From positions 35,976 through 99,975 of the forward strand of contig NZ_FWXV01000019.1 of NCBI RefSeq assembly GCF_900176515.1: a stretch of 64,000 bases of DNA, given 5' to 3'. This stretch comes from Kibdelosporangium aridum (lineage in GTDB: Bacteria; Actinomycetota; Actinomycetes; Mycobacteriales; Pseudonocardiaceae). This document shows, piece after piece, positions 25,994-33,972 of the stretch (positions are counted from its first letter, which is position 1; each line of letters begins with the position of its first letter). A program made the translations under genes and the position numbers. The notes under the pieces are model-generated. The model saw only the letters and a list, made by a program, of their open reading frames with translations. It did no database searches and was not told where the DNA came from.

Positions 25994-26698
25994 GTGGCAC
26001 TGGGTGATTTGCGTGGGGTTATCGCGCTCGACGGCCCCTCCGGCACCGGCAAGTCCACCGTGGCGCGGCGGCTGGCCAGCACTCTGCGGTCCGGCTACCT
26101 GGACACGGGTGCGATGTACCGGGCGGTGACGCTCGCGGTGCTGCGTACCGGCGGTGACCCGGCCGAGGTCGCCCGCACCGCGCGGGTGGAGATCGGGACC
26201 GACCCGGTCAGCCCGACGGTGTTGCTGGACGGTGCCGACGTCGCCGCCGAGATCCGTGGCCCCGAGGTCACGCTGGCCGTGTCCGAGGTGTCGGCCGTGC
26301 CCGAGGTCCGGCGGATTCTCGTCGAGCAGCAGCGCGCGATCATCGCCTCGATCGTGAACACGCAGGGCGGAATCGTCGTCGAGGGGCGTGACATCGGCAC
26401 AGTCGTCGCACCGGACGCCGAACTGAAGGTGTACCTCACCGCGTCGGCCGACGCGCGTGCCCAGCGCCGTACCCGCCAGGACGCTGCCGCAGGGCGTACC
26501 GCGACCGTCGAGGCGACGCTCGCAGATGTGCAGCGACGTGACGACTATGACTCCTCGCGCGCGGTGTCCCCGCTGCGCAGGGCCGACGACGCGGTCGAGC
26601 TGGACACGACCGAGCTGGACCTGCCCGGCGTGCTGACGTCCCTGTTGGCCATTGTGGACAGCCGAGGGCTGCGCACCGGCCAGGCGGTGAGTCCGTGA
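25994..26698 (+). CDS. cmk: Cytidylate kinase
   Basis: This 234-residue enzyme phosphorylates CMP and dCMP. The P-loop is GPSGTGKSTVARRLA near the N-terminus, followed by YLDTGAMYRAVTLAV, the NMP-binding insertion with VSEVSAVPEVRRIL and IVVEGRDIGTVVAPDAELKVYLTA. A lid with RDDYDSSRAVSPL and the C-terminal DTTELDLPGVL complete it. The GTG at 25994 is selected because homology begins there; in-frame reading upstream is spurious. It restarts the conserved block (cmk-plsC-like-der) after the accessory insert. The next gene overlaps by GTGA. Confidence 0.95.
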   Translation: MALGDLRGVIALDGPSGTGKSTVARRLASTLRSGYLDTGAMYRAVTLAVLRTGGDPAEVARTARVEIGTDPVSPTVLLDGADVAAEIRGPEVTLAVSEVSAVPEVRRILVEQQRAIIASIVNTQGGIVVEGRDIGTVVAPDAELKVYLTASADARAQRRTRQDAAAGRTATVEATLADVQRRDDYDSSRAVSPLRRADDAVELDTTELDLPGVLTSLLAIVDSRGLRTGQAVSP

Positions 26699-27342
26699 GC
26701 AAGGCCTCTGACCTGCCCGAGGACGCGATCCCGTGGTTGCACGAAGTGGGCAGGGTGATCGGCCGGTACCTGTACCGTCCCGCGTTCCGGTTCCGGGTGC
26801 ACCACATGGACCGCATCCCGATGGACGGTCCTGTGGTGCTCGTGGCCAATCACAGCTCGATGATCGAGCCGCAGGTGCTGTTCGGAATACTGCCGCGACG
26901 GTCGGTGTTCCTGGTCAAAGGTGAGCTTTTCAAGGGGATAGCGGGCCACGGCCTGCGGGCGATCGGGCAGTTGGCCATCCGCAGGGGAGAACCGGACCGC
27001 AAACCGCTGCTGGCCGCCGTGCGCGTGTTGCGCGGTGGTGGTCTGATTGGCGTGTTCCCCGAGGGAACCCGTGGTGAAGGTGACGTGCTGAACGCTGAGC
27101 AGGGCGCCGCATGGCTGGTACGCCAGTCCGGTGCGACCGTGCAGCCGGTGGCCGTGCGCGGAACCCGCCGGCCCGAGGGATCGGGCAGGCGCTTGCGGCC
27201 GGTGGTGGACGTGCTGGTCGGCAAGCCCTTCGAGCTGACCGTGGGACCTGGCCGTTCCGGGCTTGCCGCCGGAACCGAACAGATCAGGACCGCATTGGCG
27301 GACCTGGTCGGTGAACTGGATCGAATGCGAGACTTGCGATGA
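26695..27342 (+). CDS. PlsC-like lysophospholipid acyltransferase family protein
   Basis: This 215-residue 1-acyl-glycerol-phosphate acyltransferase-like protein sits between cmk and der, a common place for such genes in actinobacteria. The motif I region reads VANHSSMIEP, so the expected H-x4-D dyad is H-x4-E. The substrate motif GVFPEGTRGEG and the downstream VQPVAVRGT are intact. PlsC enzymes acylate lysophosphatidic acid at the membrane. The His-x4-Glu variation may be tolerated or may mark a different acceptor. Translational coupling on both sides (GTGA with cmk, ATGA with der) indicates one operon. Confidence 0.85.
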   Translation: MSKASDLPEDAIPWLHEVGRVIGRYLYRPAFRFRVHHMDRIPMDGPVVLVANHSSMIEPQVLFGILPRRSVFLVKGELFKGIAGHGLRAIGQLAIRRGEPDRKPLLAAVRVLRGGGLIGVFPEGTRGEGDVLNAEQGAAWLVRQSGATVQPVAVRGTRRPEGSGRRLRPVVDVLVGKPFELTVGPGRSGLAAGTEQIRTALADLVGELDRMRDLR

Positions 27343-28736
27343 CTGAGCTGGACGGTACCTGGGTTGATGAGTCCGATTGGGACATCAGCCCTGGCGCCGA
27401 TGATGAAGCCGAGGGTGCGGCGTCACAGCCGGTGCTGGCGGTGGTGGGCAGGCCGAACGTCGGCAAGTCGACGCTGGTGAACCGGATCCTGGGGCGCCGC
27501 GAAGCCGTGGTGCAGGACGTGCCAGGCGTGACGCGCGACCGCGTGGCGTACGACGCGTTGTGGAACGGCCGGAAATTCACGGTCCTGGACACCGGAGGCT
27601 GGGAGCCGGACGCGGCAGGACTGCAGAAAGCCGTTGCGGCCCAAGCGGAATACGCGATGTCCACAGCGGACGCGATCCTGCTCGTCGTCGACGCGTCGGT
27701 GGGCGCGACGGCAACGGAAGAAGCGGCGGCCCGCATCCTCCGGCGTTCGAAGCGCCCGGTGATAGTCGTAGCGAACAAAGTGGACGACGACAGGCTGTAC
27801 GCGGACGCGATGGCCCTGTGGAACCTGGGTCTCGGCGAACCGTTCCCGGTGAGCGCATTGCACGGCCGAAACTCCGGAGACCTGCTCGACAAGATCCTCG
27901 AGGTGCTGCCGGAAACGCCGCGAGACGACTTCAACAGGGTAGGCGGACCCCGCCGAGTGGCCCTGGTGGGCAAGCCGAACGTAGGAAAGTCGTCCTTGCT
28001 GAACAAACTGACCGGCGAAGACCGCGCGGTGGTCGACTCGGTAGCGGGGACAACGGTGGATCCAGTGGACTCCATGGTGACCCTCGACAACGAGGTCTGG
28101 CGCTTCGTAGACACCGCGGGCCTGCGCAAACGCGTGAACACCGCAAGCGGCGCGGAGTACTACGCCTCCCTGCGGACAAAGGCAGCGATCGACGCGGCCG
28201 AAGTCGCGATTGTGTTGCTGGACGCCTCGACCCCGATCAGCGAGCAGGACCTCCGAGTCCTGACAATGGTGGTGGAATCCGGCCGAGCCTGCGTGATCGC
28301 AATGAACAAGTGGGACCTGGTCGACGAAGACCGCAGGCACCAGCTAGTGCGTGAACTCGAACGAGGCCTCGTCCGCATCCCCTGGGCAGAACGCGTGAAC
28401 ATCTCGGCCCTAACAGGCCGATCAGTCCACAAACTAGCGCCCCACCTAAGGACAGCGCTGAAGTCATGGGACACCCGCGTCCCAACGGGACAACTGAACT
28501 CCTGGCTGAGCGACCTGATCGCGGCAACACCCCCGCCAGTGCGCGGAGGCAAACAACCCAAGGTCCTCTTCGCAACCCAAGCCCAAGCCCGCCCACCGAC
28601 ACTGGTGCTGTTCACCACCGGCTTCCTGGAAGCAAGCTACCGCAGGTTCATCGAACGCAAGTTCCGCGAAGAGTTCGGCTTCGTCGGTAGCCCCGTGAGG
28701 CTGTCGGTGCGGGTCCGCGAGAAGCGCAAGAAGTAA
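27339..28736 (+). CDS. der: Ribosome biogenesis GTPase Der (EngA)
   Basis: This 465-residue GTPase has the diagnostic tandem pair of G domains. The first has GRPNVGKSTLVNRI, DTGGWEPD and NKVDDD. The second has GKPNVGKSSLLNKL, DTAGLRKR and NKWDLVDE. A C-terminal KH-like domain ends in basic KKRKK-type residues, and the sequence KFREEFGFVGSPVRLSVRVRE is characteristic. Der acts in 50S subunit assembly and is usually essential. A variable acidic N-terminal extension of about 25 residues is typical of actinobacteria. It is the last gene of the conserved operon, followed by tRNA-Pro. Confidence 0.97.
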   Translation: MTELDGTWVDESDWDISPGADDEAEGAASQPVLAVVGRPNVGKSTLVNRILGRREAVVQDVPGVTRDRVAYDALWNGRKFTVLDTGGWEPDAAGLQKAVAAQAEYAMSTADAILLVVDASVGATATEEAAARILRRSKRPVIVVANKVDDDRLYADAMALWNLGLGEPFPVSALHGRNSGDLLDKILEVLPETPRDDFNRVGGPRRVALVGKPNVGKSSLLNKLTGEDRAVVDSVAGTTVDPVDSMVTLDNEVWRFVDTAGLRKRVNTASGAEYYASLRTKAAIDAAEVAIVLLDASTPISEQDLRVLTMVVESGRACVIAMNKWDLVDEDRRHQLVRELERGLVRIPWAERVNISALTGRSVHKLAPHLRTALKSWDTRVPTGQLNSWLSDLIAATPPPVRGGKQPKVLFATQAQARPPTLVLFTTGFLEASYRRFIERKFREEFGFVGSPVRLSVRVREKRKK

Positions 28737-28800
28737 CCCGGTGTAAGCCGCCCGGGGGCGTACGCTAAGCTTCTCCTCGCACCGGGCAACCGGATGCGAC

Positions 28801-28874
<74 letters not shown>

Positions 28875-28886
28875 CGGTCGCAACAA

Positions 28887-28930
28887 GCCCGCTGACTCTG
28901 GGTGAACATCCAGGTCAGCGGGCCTTTTTC
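28887..28930 (+). terminator. Rho-independent terminator after tRNA-Pro
   Basis: Inverted arms gcccgctgac (28887-28896) and gtcagcgggc (28914-28923) enclose a loop that itself has a short inverted pair (ctgg/ccag), followed by CTTTTTC. This is a classical intrinsic terminator placed 13 bases after the tRNA. Confidence 0.88.
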
Positions 28931-28975
28931 GTTGCGCGGGTTGATCTTGTGTGATCGTTGTCGTGGTAGGTGTTG

Positions 28976-29019
28976 ATCGAATATGGGGTGAATATGGGGC
29001 ACGGTGCCCCATATTCGAT
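28976..29019. repeat. Triplicated GAATATGGGG block with a perfect 13-bp palindrome
   Basis: Two direct copies of gaatatgggg are followed by an inverted copy. The second and third form the perfect inverted repeat gaatatggggcac / gtgccccatattc with a single-base spacer. It lies between the terminator and the 3' end of the integrase gene. It could be a bidirectional terminator, an integrase arm-type site, or an operator. The AT content is unusual for this region. Confidence 0.7.
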
Positions 29020-29112
29020 GTTGGTGTTGTGGCCTGTATCTGGTATTTGCGCTGGTCAGGGGAACCGTGTGGCTCGTGTGGTGGGGGTGCTCCTTGAGGG
29101 TGCTTGCGGGGT

Positions 29113-30327
29113 TCAGGGTGTGGTGAGGTGTCGTCGGATGTAGCCAGTGCGGGGTGTGACGGGCGGCGGTATCGGTTGCTGGGCGAGGGTGTGTCGGGCG
29201 TCGAGCCAGGCGTGTTTGAGCGCTGTCTGGATGTGGGTTTCGATCTGGTCGGCGATGTGGCTGTAGACCTCGGTGATGCGGTTGTCGAGGCGGTGGCCGA
29301 GTCTGCGTGCTTGGGCGATTTCGGGGATGCCGGCGGCGATGAGCCAGGTTTTGTGGCTGTGTCGCAGTTCGTGGAAGGTGAGTCCGGGGCGGATGGGGGA
29401 TAGGCGGACGGTGGGGTGCGGTTGATCGTCGTTGCCGTCGAAGGCGGGGTTGAACACGCGGGTGCGCCAGGTGTGGCGCCAGAGGAAGCTGCCGGTGTCG
29501 CTGGCGAACACGGCGGGGTGGTCGTGGCTGGCGAGGTGGTGTTTGAGCAGGACAGCGAGAAATGCGGGCAGGGTGATAGTGCGCGCGCTGGCGGGTGTTT
29601 TGGGCGGCCCGAGCCACTGCCGGTGAGCGGTTTCTTTGAGCGCTCCGGTGTCGGGGTCGATGACGATGGTCCGGTCGTCAGCGTGGGTGTTGTGGCGTTG
29701 GAGGGCGGCGAGTTCGCCCCATCGGCATCCGGTCCACGCGGCGGTGATGATGAGCAGGGCGCTGGTCCGGTTATGGAAGAGCTCCGCCTGTCGCGCGCCG
29801 CGGAGGACTTCTTCGGGTGTGGCCCAGAGCATTTCGTGGTGGATGCGGAACGCGCGAGTGCCGCGGTTGCGGTGTGGGTGGATGGGGTTGGCGGGGATGA
29901 GGCCGTCTTCGACGGCGTCGCCGAGGATGCGGCGGAACAGGCTGACGATGCCCACGATGGTGGAGTGCTGGTAGCCGGCGATGTGCAGGTCGGCGGTCCA
30001 GGTGGTGATGTTGCTGGCGCGCAGTTCGCCAAGTGGGATGTGGCCGAAGCGGGGGGTGATGTGGGTGTGGATGAGGTAGTGGTAGTTCTCGAGGGTGGTG
30101 TCGTCGAGGGTGAGGGTGGTCCACCAGCGTGGTAGCCACTGGTCGACGGTGGTGTGTCCAAAGGTGGGGTCGTAGAAGGTGCCGCGATGTTGGTCGACCT
30201 CGATCTCCTGCGCGCGGGTATGCGCGGCTGTTGGGCTGATGAAGCCACCTTCGGAGGTAACGGTGCCGTCAGCGTGGCGGTAGCGGACTCGCCAATGTTG
30301 ACCGCTGGTGTGTTCGACCCATGCCAT
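29113..30327 (-). CDS. Phage/ICE-type tyrosine integrase
   Basis: This integrase of about 404 residues starts at ATG 30327 (MAWVEHTSGQHWRVRYRHAD, an AP2-like arm-binding start). The core-binding SAM-like domain contains TLENYHYLIHTHITPRFGH. The catalytic domain has Arg in WTGCRWGELAALQ, Lys near ETAHRQWLGPPKT, HELRHSHKTWLIA for the His/Arg pair, LGHRLDN and Tyr in EVYSHIADQ. It reads toward tRNA-Pro, as in most actinobacterial integrative elements that use a tRNA 3' end as attB. I see no excisionase, relaxase or replication gene nearby and no second copy of the tRNA 3' end within the window, so the element looks degraded or very long. Confidence 0.93.
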   Translation of the reverse strand: MAWVEHTSGQHWRVRYRHADGTVTSEGGFISPTAAHTRAQEIEVDQHRGTFYDPTFGHTTVDQWLPRWWTTLTLDDTTLENYHYLIHTHITPRFGHIPLGELRASNITTWTADLHIAGYQHSTIVGIVSLFRRILGDAVEDGLIPANPIHPHRNRGTRAFRIHHEMLWATPEEVLRGARQAELFHNRTSALLIITAAWTGCRWGELAALQRHNTHADDRTIVIDPDTGALKETAHRQWLGPPKTPASARTITLPAFLAVLLKHHLASHDHPAVFASDTGSFLWRHTWRTRVFNPAFDGNDDQPHPTVRLSPIRPGLTFHELRHSHKTWLIAAGIPEIAQARRLGHRLDNRITEVYSHIADQIETHIQTALKHAWLDARHTLAQQPIPPPVTPRTGYIRRHLTTP

Positions 30328-30494
30328 GACCGACCTCCCGCCCACGAAACTCAGGCGAGGCACACGGGTCGAATTCCATGTCCGAGGGACCGATCGGGGC
30401 CGTCGTGCGCTCGGCCTGCTTCCAGTGTGTGCCTTCTGGGCGGCGAACGCGATCCGAGACCTTGTGCGCTGGTGCTCGTGGGAGAGGTGGCTTG

Positions 30495-30548
30495 CATAGA
30501 GCACAGCTGTGCCGCTTGACCTGCAGCGATGAGTTTTCGAGCGGCACA
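30495..30548 (+). repeat. Solo IS end: last codons of a transposase plus terminal inverted repeat
   Basis: The plus strand encodes a tail IEHSCAA-stop, comparable to the EYHHAA-stop of the intact transposases, followed by gcagcgatgag and ttttcgagcggcaca. The last part matches the terminal inverted repeat of the IS at 33973-35153. It is a 3' remnant of a plus-oriented copy whose body has been lost. Confidence 0.7.
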
Positions 30549-30565
30549 GCCACGTTTGCTGCGCT

Positions 30566-30769
30566 GTGGGCGAAGGCCCATGGGATCAGCGATGGCCTTC
30601 GCGGTGCGCGCCCGGTGGCCAAGGACATCTTGCGCGACCCGAACTGGTTCGTGCTCGGCGCCGTGTCGAGGTGCACGGCGACGGTGGTGACCCGGACTGC
30701 AAGGAGTACCGGTTCTCCAGCTTCGCGAACGAACTGTCGTCCGCTGACGTCGGTCGCGAAGTGCCATGA
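30566..30769 (+). pseudogene. Degraded small gene upstream of a small membrane protein
   Basis: The 3' half encodes HGDGGDPDCKEYRFSSFANE followed by LSSADVGREVP and a stop that overlaps the next ATG as ATGA, so it looks like the real end of a gene. The 5' half does not read well in the same frame, and plausible coding sequence (KDILRDPNWFVLGAVS) appears in another frame, suggesting a frameshift. I do not recognise the family. Confidence 0.4.
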
Positions 30770-30951
30770 CCGCTTACCAGACCAGGAGCGGGAAGCCCAC
30801 GACGACCTTCTATCCCTCGAAGCAGTTGGCGCAGAACGATCTCGGCATGCTGCTCGGGTTCTTCGGCTCGGCGGTGCTTGCCATCGGCGGGCCGATCGCA
30901 GTGTGGCCGCGCCGCCGGAAGTCACTGGACGGCGCTCCGCTCAACACCTAG
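30766..30951 (+). CDS. Small hypothetical single-pass membrane protein
   Basis: This 61-residue product has a polar N-terminus, one hydrophobic stretch (LGMLLGFFGSAVLAIGGPIA) and a basic C-terminal cluster WPRRRKS, typical of a small single-pass membrane protein with a cytoplasmic C-terminus. It is coupled by ATGA to the degraded upstream gene. Its function is unknown, and it may no longer be expressed. Confidence 0.45.
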   Translation: MTAYQTRSGKPTTTFYPSKQLAQNDLGMLLGFFGSAVLAIGGPIAVWPRRRKSLDGAPLNT

Positions 30952-31054
30952 GTTCGCCACGCCGTCGGCGGCACGGCCGACTGCGTCGCGTGCTCCTACC
31001 ACCGACGACAGGTCTGGTTTCGGTACTCTCGAACCGCCTGACGGAAGGACACGG

Positions 31055-33196
31055 GTGGACGACTCGGCAAAGGTCGGTAGGCATGCTCGCGCGGTGCTGG
31101 CCGCCGCCAAGGCGTTCCGCGCCGAGGCAGCAGGGGTGCGCGCGGAACCGGATCGGCTGCTCGCGCTCGCCGCCGCGAAGTACCAGGAGGTCCGGGACTC
31201 GCTGGTGGCCGACCAGCTCCGGGACATGCCGGTGGACAAGCTCCGGGACACGAAGGCGAACCTGCGGCTGAGCACGCTGAAGGCCGCCGGGTACCGGACC
31301 GTCGCCGACGTCGCCAAGGCGCGCCCGGAACAGCTCGATAGTGTGCCCGGAGTGGGCAGGCAGTCCGCCGAGCAGATCGTGCGGGTCGCCCGCGCCGTCG
31401 TCGATGGCGTCGCGCGCGACACGACGGTCCGGCTGAACCCCGACCGTGCTGACCGTGCCCAGACCGAGCTGCTGCAGCTGCTGTCCAAGCTGCGCAGGGC
31501 GAACCAGCTCGTCGGTCCGCTGCGCGAGCCGCTCGGAGACGTGCTGGGCAGGGTCGACGCCGATGTGCGCGCCGCATCCCGTGCCTGGAGCCGGGTGCGG
31601 ATGTTCTTCTCGTCGCGGAAGAACCGGCAGGCCGCCATCGATTCGCTCGGCCGGCTCGAGGCCCTGCTGGCCAGTCGCGATGTGGCGGCGTTGCGCGCGG
31701 TGGGCACGCAGCTGCGCGTGCCGGACCTGGATCACCGTGCGCTGCGGCGCGACTACGAGCTCGACGCGGCCGCCTACAACACGCTCCTCGCCGACCTCGC
31801 TGGTGCGGACGCGATGCCGGATCGCAGTGCCGCCAAGGGTTTCGTCCCGGCCGACATCGAGCACGAGGTCGACGCGACCACACTGGACACCAGCCTGCTG
31901 AAGGTGTCGCTGCGCGGATACCAGGTGTTCGGAGCCAAGTTCGCGCTGGCCCGCAAACGCGTCATCATCGGCGATGAGATGGGACTGGGCAAGACGATCG
32001 AGGCCATCGCGGTGATGGCCAGCCTCGCCGCCGGTGGGCGGCGTGGGTTCCTGGTGGTCTGCCCGGCGAGCGTCGTCGTCAACTGGGTCAACGAGATCGC
32101 CAGGCACAGCGACCTCGTGCCGCACCGGATGCACGGCGCGGGCCGCGACGGCGCGGTCGGCAAGTGGTTGGCGCAGGGCGGCGTCGGCGTGACGACGTTC
32201 GGCACGTTGCCGAAACTGGTGCTGCCGAAGAGGTTCCGCGCGGCGCTGGTCGTGGTCGACGAGGCGCATTACGTGAAGAACCCGGACACGCAGCGCTCAC
32301 AGGCGGTCAACACGATCGTGCGGCGCGCGGAGCGGGCAGTGCTCCTCACCGGCACGCCGATGGAGAACCGCGTCGAGGAGTTCCGCAACCTGGTCGCCTA
32401 TCTCCAGCCGGGCGTCGCGGCCCGCACGGGCGCCACCGACGCCGTGGTGGGAGCGAAGGCCTTCCGCCGCGTTGTCGCACCGGTGTACCTGCGGCGCAAC
32501 CAGGAGGACGTGCTGGGGGAGTTGCCGGAGCTGCTGGAGATGGAGGACTGGGTCGAGTTCGGCAAGCAGGACCGAGGTGCGTACCTCGACGCGGTGCGCG
32601 AGGGGAACCTGATGGCGATGCGCCGCGCCGCCTACGCGCCGGGCACGCCACGCGGCTCGGCGAAGCTGGAGCGGCTGCTGGAGATCATCGAGGAGTCGAG
32701 GGACAACGGCTGGAAGGTCGTGGTGTTCTCGTACTTTCACGACGTGCTGGACGCGGTCGCGAACCACCTCGAAGTCTTCGGTCCCCTGACCGGCGCGACG
32801 TCGGCGCAGGGCCGTCAGCAACTGGTGGACGCGTTCACCGCGTGCGAGGACCACGCGGTGCTGGTGGCCCAGATCGAGGCGGGCGGCGTGGGCCTCAACA
32901 TTCAGGCCGCGTCCGTGGTGATCATCGCCGAGCCGCAGTGGAAACCGAGCACGGAGGACCAGGCGATCGCCCGTTGTCACCGGATGGGCCAGGTCCGCAA
33001 GGTCCACGTGCACCGGTTGCTGGTCAAGGACAGCGTGGACGCACGGGTGCAGGAGATCCGCGACCACAAGACCCTGCTGTTCGACCACTACGCGCGCGAA
33101 AGCGACACAAAGCACTCGCACGCGAGCGCACTGGACTCAGCGGTGTCGGTGGAGCAGCGAGTGGTGCAGGCCGAGCAGCAGCGCCTTGGTCTCTAG
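31055..33196 (+). CDS. SNF2-family DEAD/H-box helicase with an N-terminal helix-hairpin-helix
   Basis: This 713-residue protein starts with GTG, with GGAAGGA upstream. The N-terminal ~280 residues are helical and include a helix-hairpin-helix DNA-binding motif (LSTLKAAGYRTVADVAKA, LDSVPGVGRQSAEQI). The SNF2 core follows, with motif I IIGDEMGLGKTIEAIAVMA, motif II VVVDEAHYVKNPDTQRS, motif III LLTGTPMENR, motif V GGVGLNIQAA and motif VI DQAIARCHRMGQ. SNF2 ATPases translocate on double-stranded DNA. Bacterial members act in repair, transcription recycling or phage defence (for example DISARM and other systems). No partner methylase or nuclease is adjacent, so a stand-alone repair role is equally possible. 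Confidence 0.92.
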   Translation: MDDSAKVGRHARAVLAAAKAFRAEAAGVRAEPDRLLALAAAKYQEVRDSLVADQLRDMPVDKLRDTKANLRLSTLKAAGYRTVADVAKARPEQLDSVPGVGRQSAEQIVRVARAVVDGVARDTTVRLNPDRADRAQTELLQLLSKLRRANQLVGPLREPLGDVLGRVDADVRAASRAWSRVRMFFSSRKNRQAAIDSLGRLEALLASRDVAALRAVGTQLRVPDLDHRALRRDYELDAAAYNTLLADLAGADAMPDRSAAKGFVPADIEHEVDATTLDTSLLKVSLRGYQVFGAKFALARKRVIIGDEMGLGKTIEAIAVMASLAAGGRRGFLVVCPASVVVNWVNEIARHSDLVPHRMHGAGRDGAVGKWLAQGGVGVTTFGTLPKLVLPKRFRAALVVVDEAHYVKNPDTQRSQAVNTIVRRAERAVLLTGTPMENRVEEFRNLVAYLQPGVAARTGATDAVVGAKAFRRVVAPVYLRRNQEDVLGELPELLEMEDWVEFGKQDRGAYLDAVREGNLMAMRRAAYAPGTPRGSAKLERLLEIIEESRDNGWKVVVFSYFHDVLDAVANHLEVFGPLTGATSAQGRQQLVDAFTACEDHAVLVAQIEAGGVGLNIQAASVVIIAEPQWKPSTEDQAIARCHRMGQVRKVHVHRLLVKDSVDARVQEIRDHKTLLFDHYARESDTKHSHASALDSAVSVEQRVVQAEQQRLGL

Positions 33197-33248
33197 GATC
33201 TGGACGCATGCCGGACGTCGCCGAGTTGCAGAAGCGGTTGTTCCGACC

Positions 33249-33491
33249 TGTGCCGCTCGAAAGTGATCCCTGCACGTCACGCGGCGTATCTGTACTCGTT
33301 GATGAACCCGCCGAGGATCCGGTGTGGAGCTGGAGCTGCGCGTTCTCCTCCGTCTCACCACGGAGCAGCACCGACGCGGCGGACAACAACTTCCAAGTCA
33401 CCTTGTACAGCAAAGACACGACCACCTGAGCATGCTGTCAGCCTGAGAGAGATGCGCTGCCACGTTGTGGCGATTACTTTCGAGCGGCACA
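33249..33491. mobile_element. 243-bp MITE-like deletion derivative of the local IS family
   Basis: Both ends carry the terminal inverted repeat (tgtgccgctcgaaagt at the left; its complement at the right, with acttt before cgagcggcaca). On the minus strand the interior starts with a transposase N-terminus (VVSLLYKVTWKLLSAASVLL, cf. IVSLLYHVTRHLLSIPGALL in the full copy). It ends with the C-terminus RRILGGFINEYRYAA-stop, and everything between is deleted. It is therefore a non-autonomous element that an active transposase could mobilise in trans. Confidence 0.82.
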
Positions 33492-33972
33492 GGATCGGCG
33501 CAGTAGCCATGCCAGCGCCGGCTGGGCTGGCGTTGCGCGGTACTTCGTAGCCAGCGAGTCAAGCAGACCACCGGGTACAGCGTGTGTGCCGGTTGCGAGA
33601 GGCGCGCACGGCACGAAGGCGATCTTGGTGATCTCGCAGTGACGAAGCACGTCTTCGAACACGCGGTCCGAGACGTAGTACTTGTTCTGCACCGCGGCGA
33701 CGTTGATCAGTTCGCTGGCCTTGTGAACCTGGCTCATGTCCACGTTGGACAGGCCGCATGTTGGTCTTCCATCGGCACTGCCGGGTCGATGCGGTGGAGA
33801 TAGTACAGCTCAATCCGCTCGACTGAAGCCGCCGTAGGCTCATCTCCACGCACTGGCGAAGGTAATCCGGGCGACCGCAGGGCGTCTATTCGTCAGGGCC
33901 GTGGCGAGTCAGACCACCCTTGGTGGCGATGACCCAAGCCGTCCGGGTACGGGTGCAACGCCTTGCGGATGT
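33492..33972 (-). pseudogene. Aldo/keto reductase remnant bounded by two IS ends
   Basis: The minus strand encodes aldo/keto reductase pieces in several frames. From 5' to 3' these are ALHPYPDGL..IATKGG near 33950-33900, the region ERIDLYYLHRIDP-like around 33810-33780, and SQVHKASELINVAAVQNKYY..PCAPLATG..TPAQPALAWLLRRS down to 33492. Frames change at least twice, the N-terminus is cut by the IS at 33973, and the C-terminus by the MITE at 33491. It is non-functional. Confidence 0.75.
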
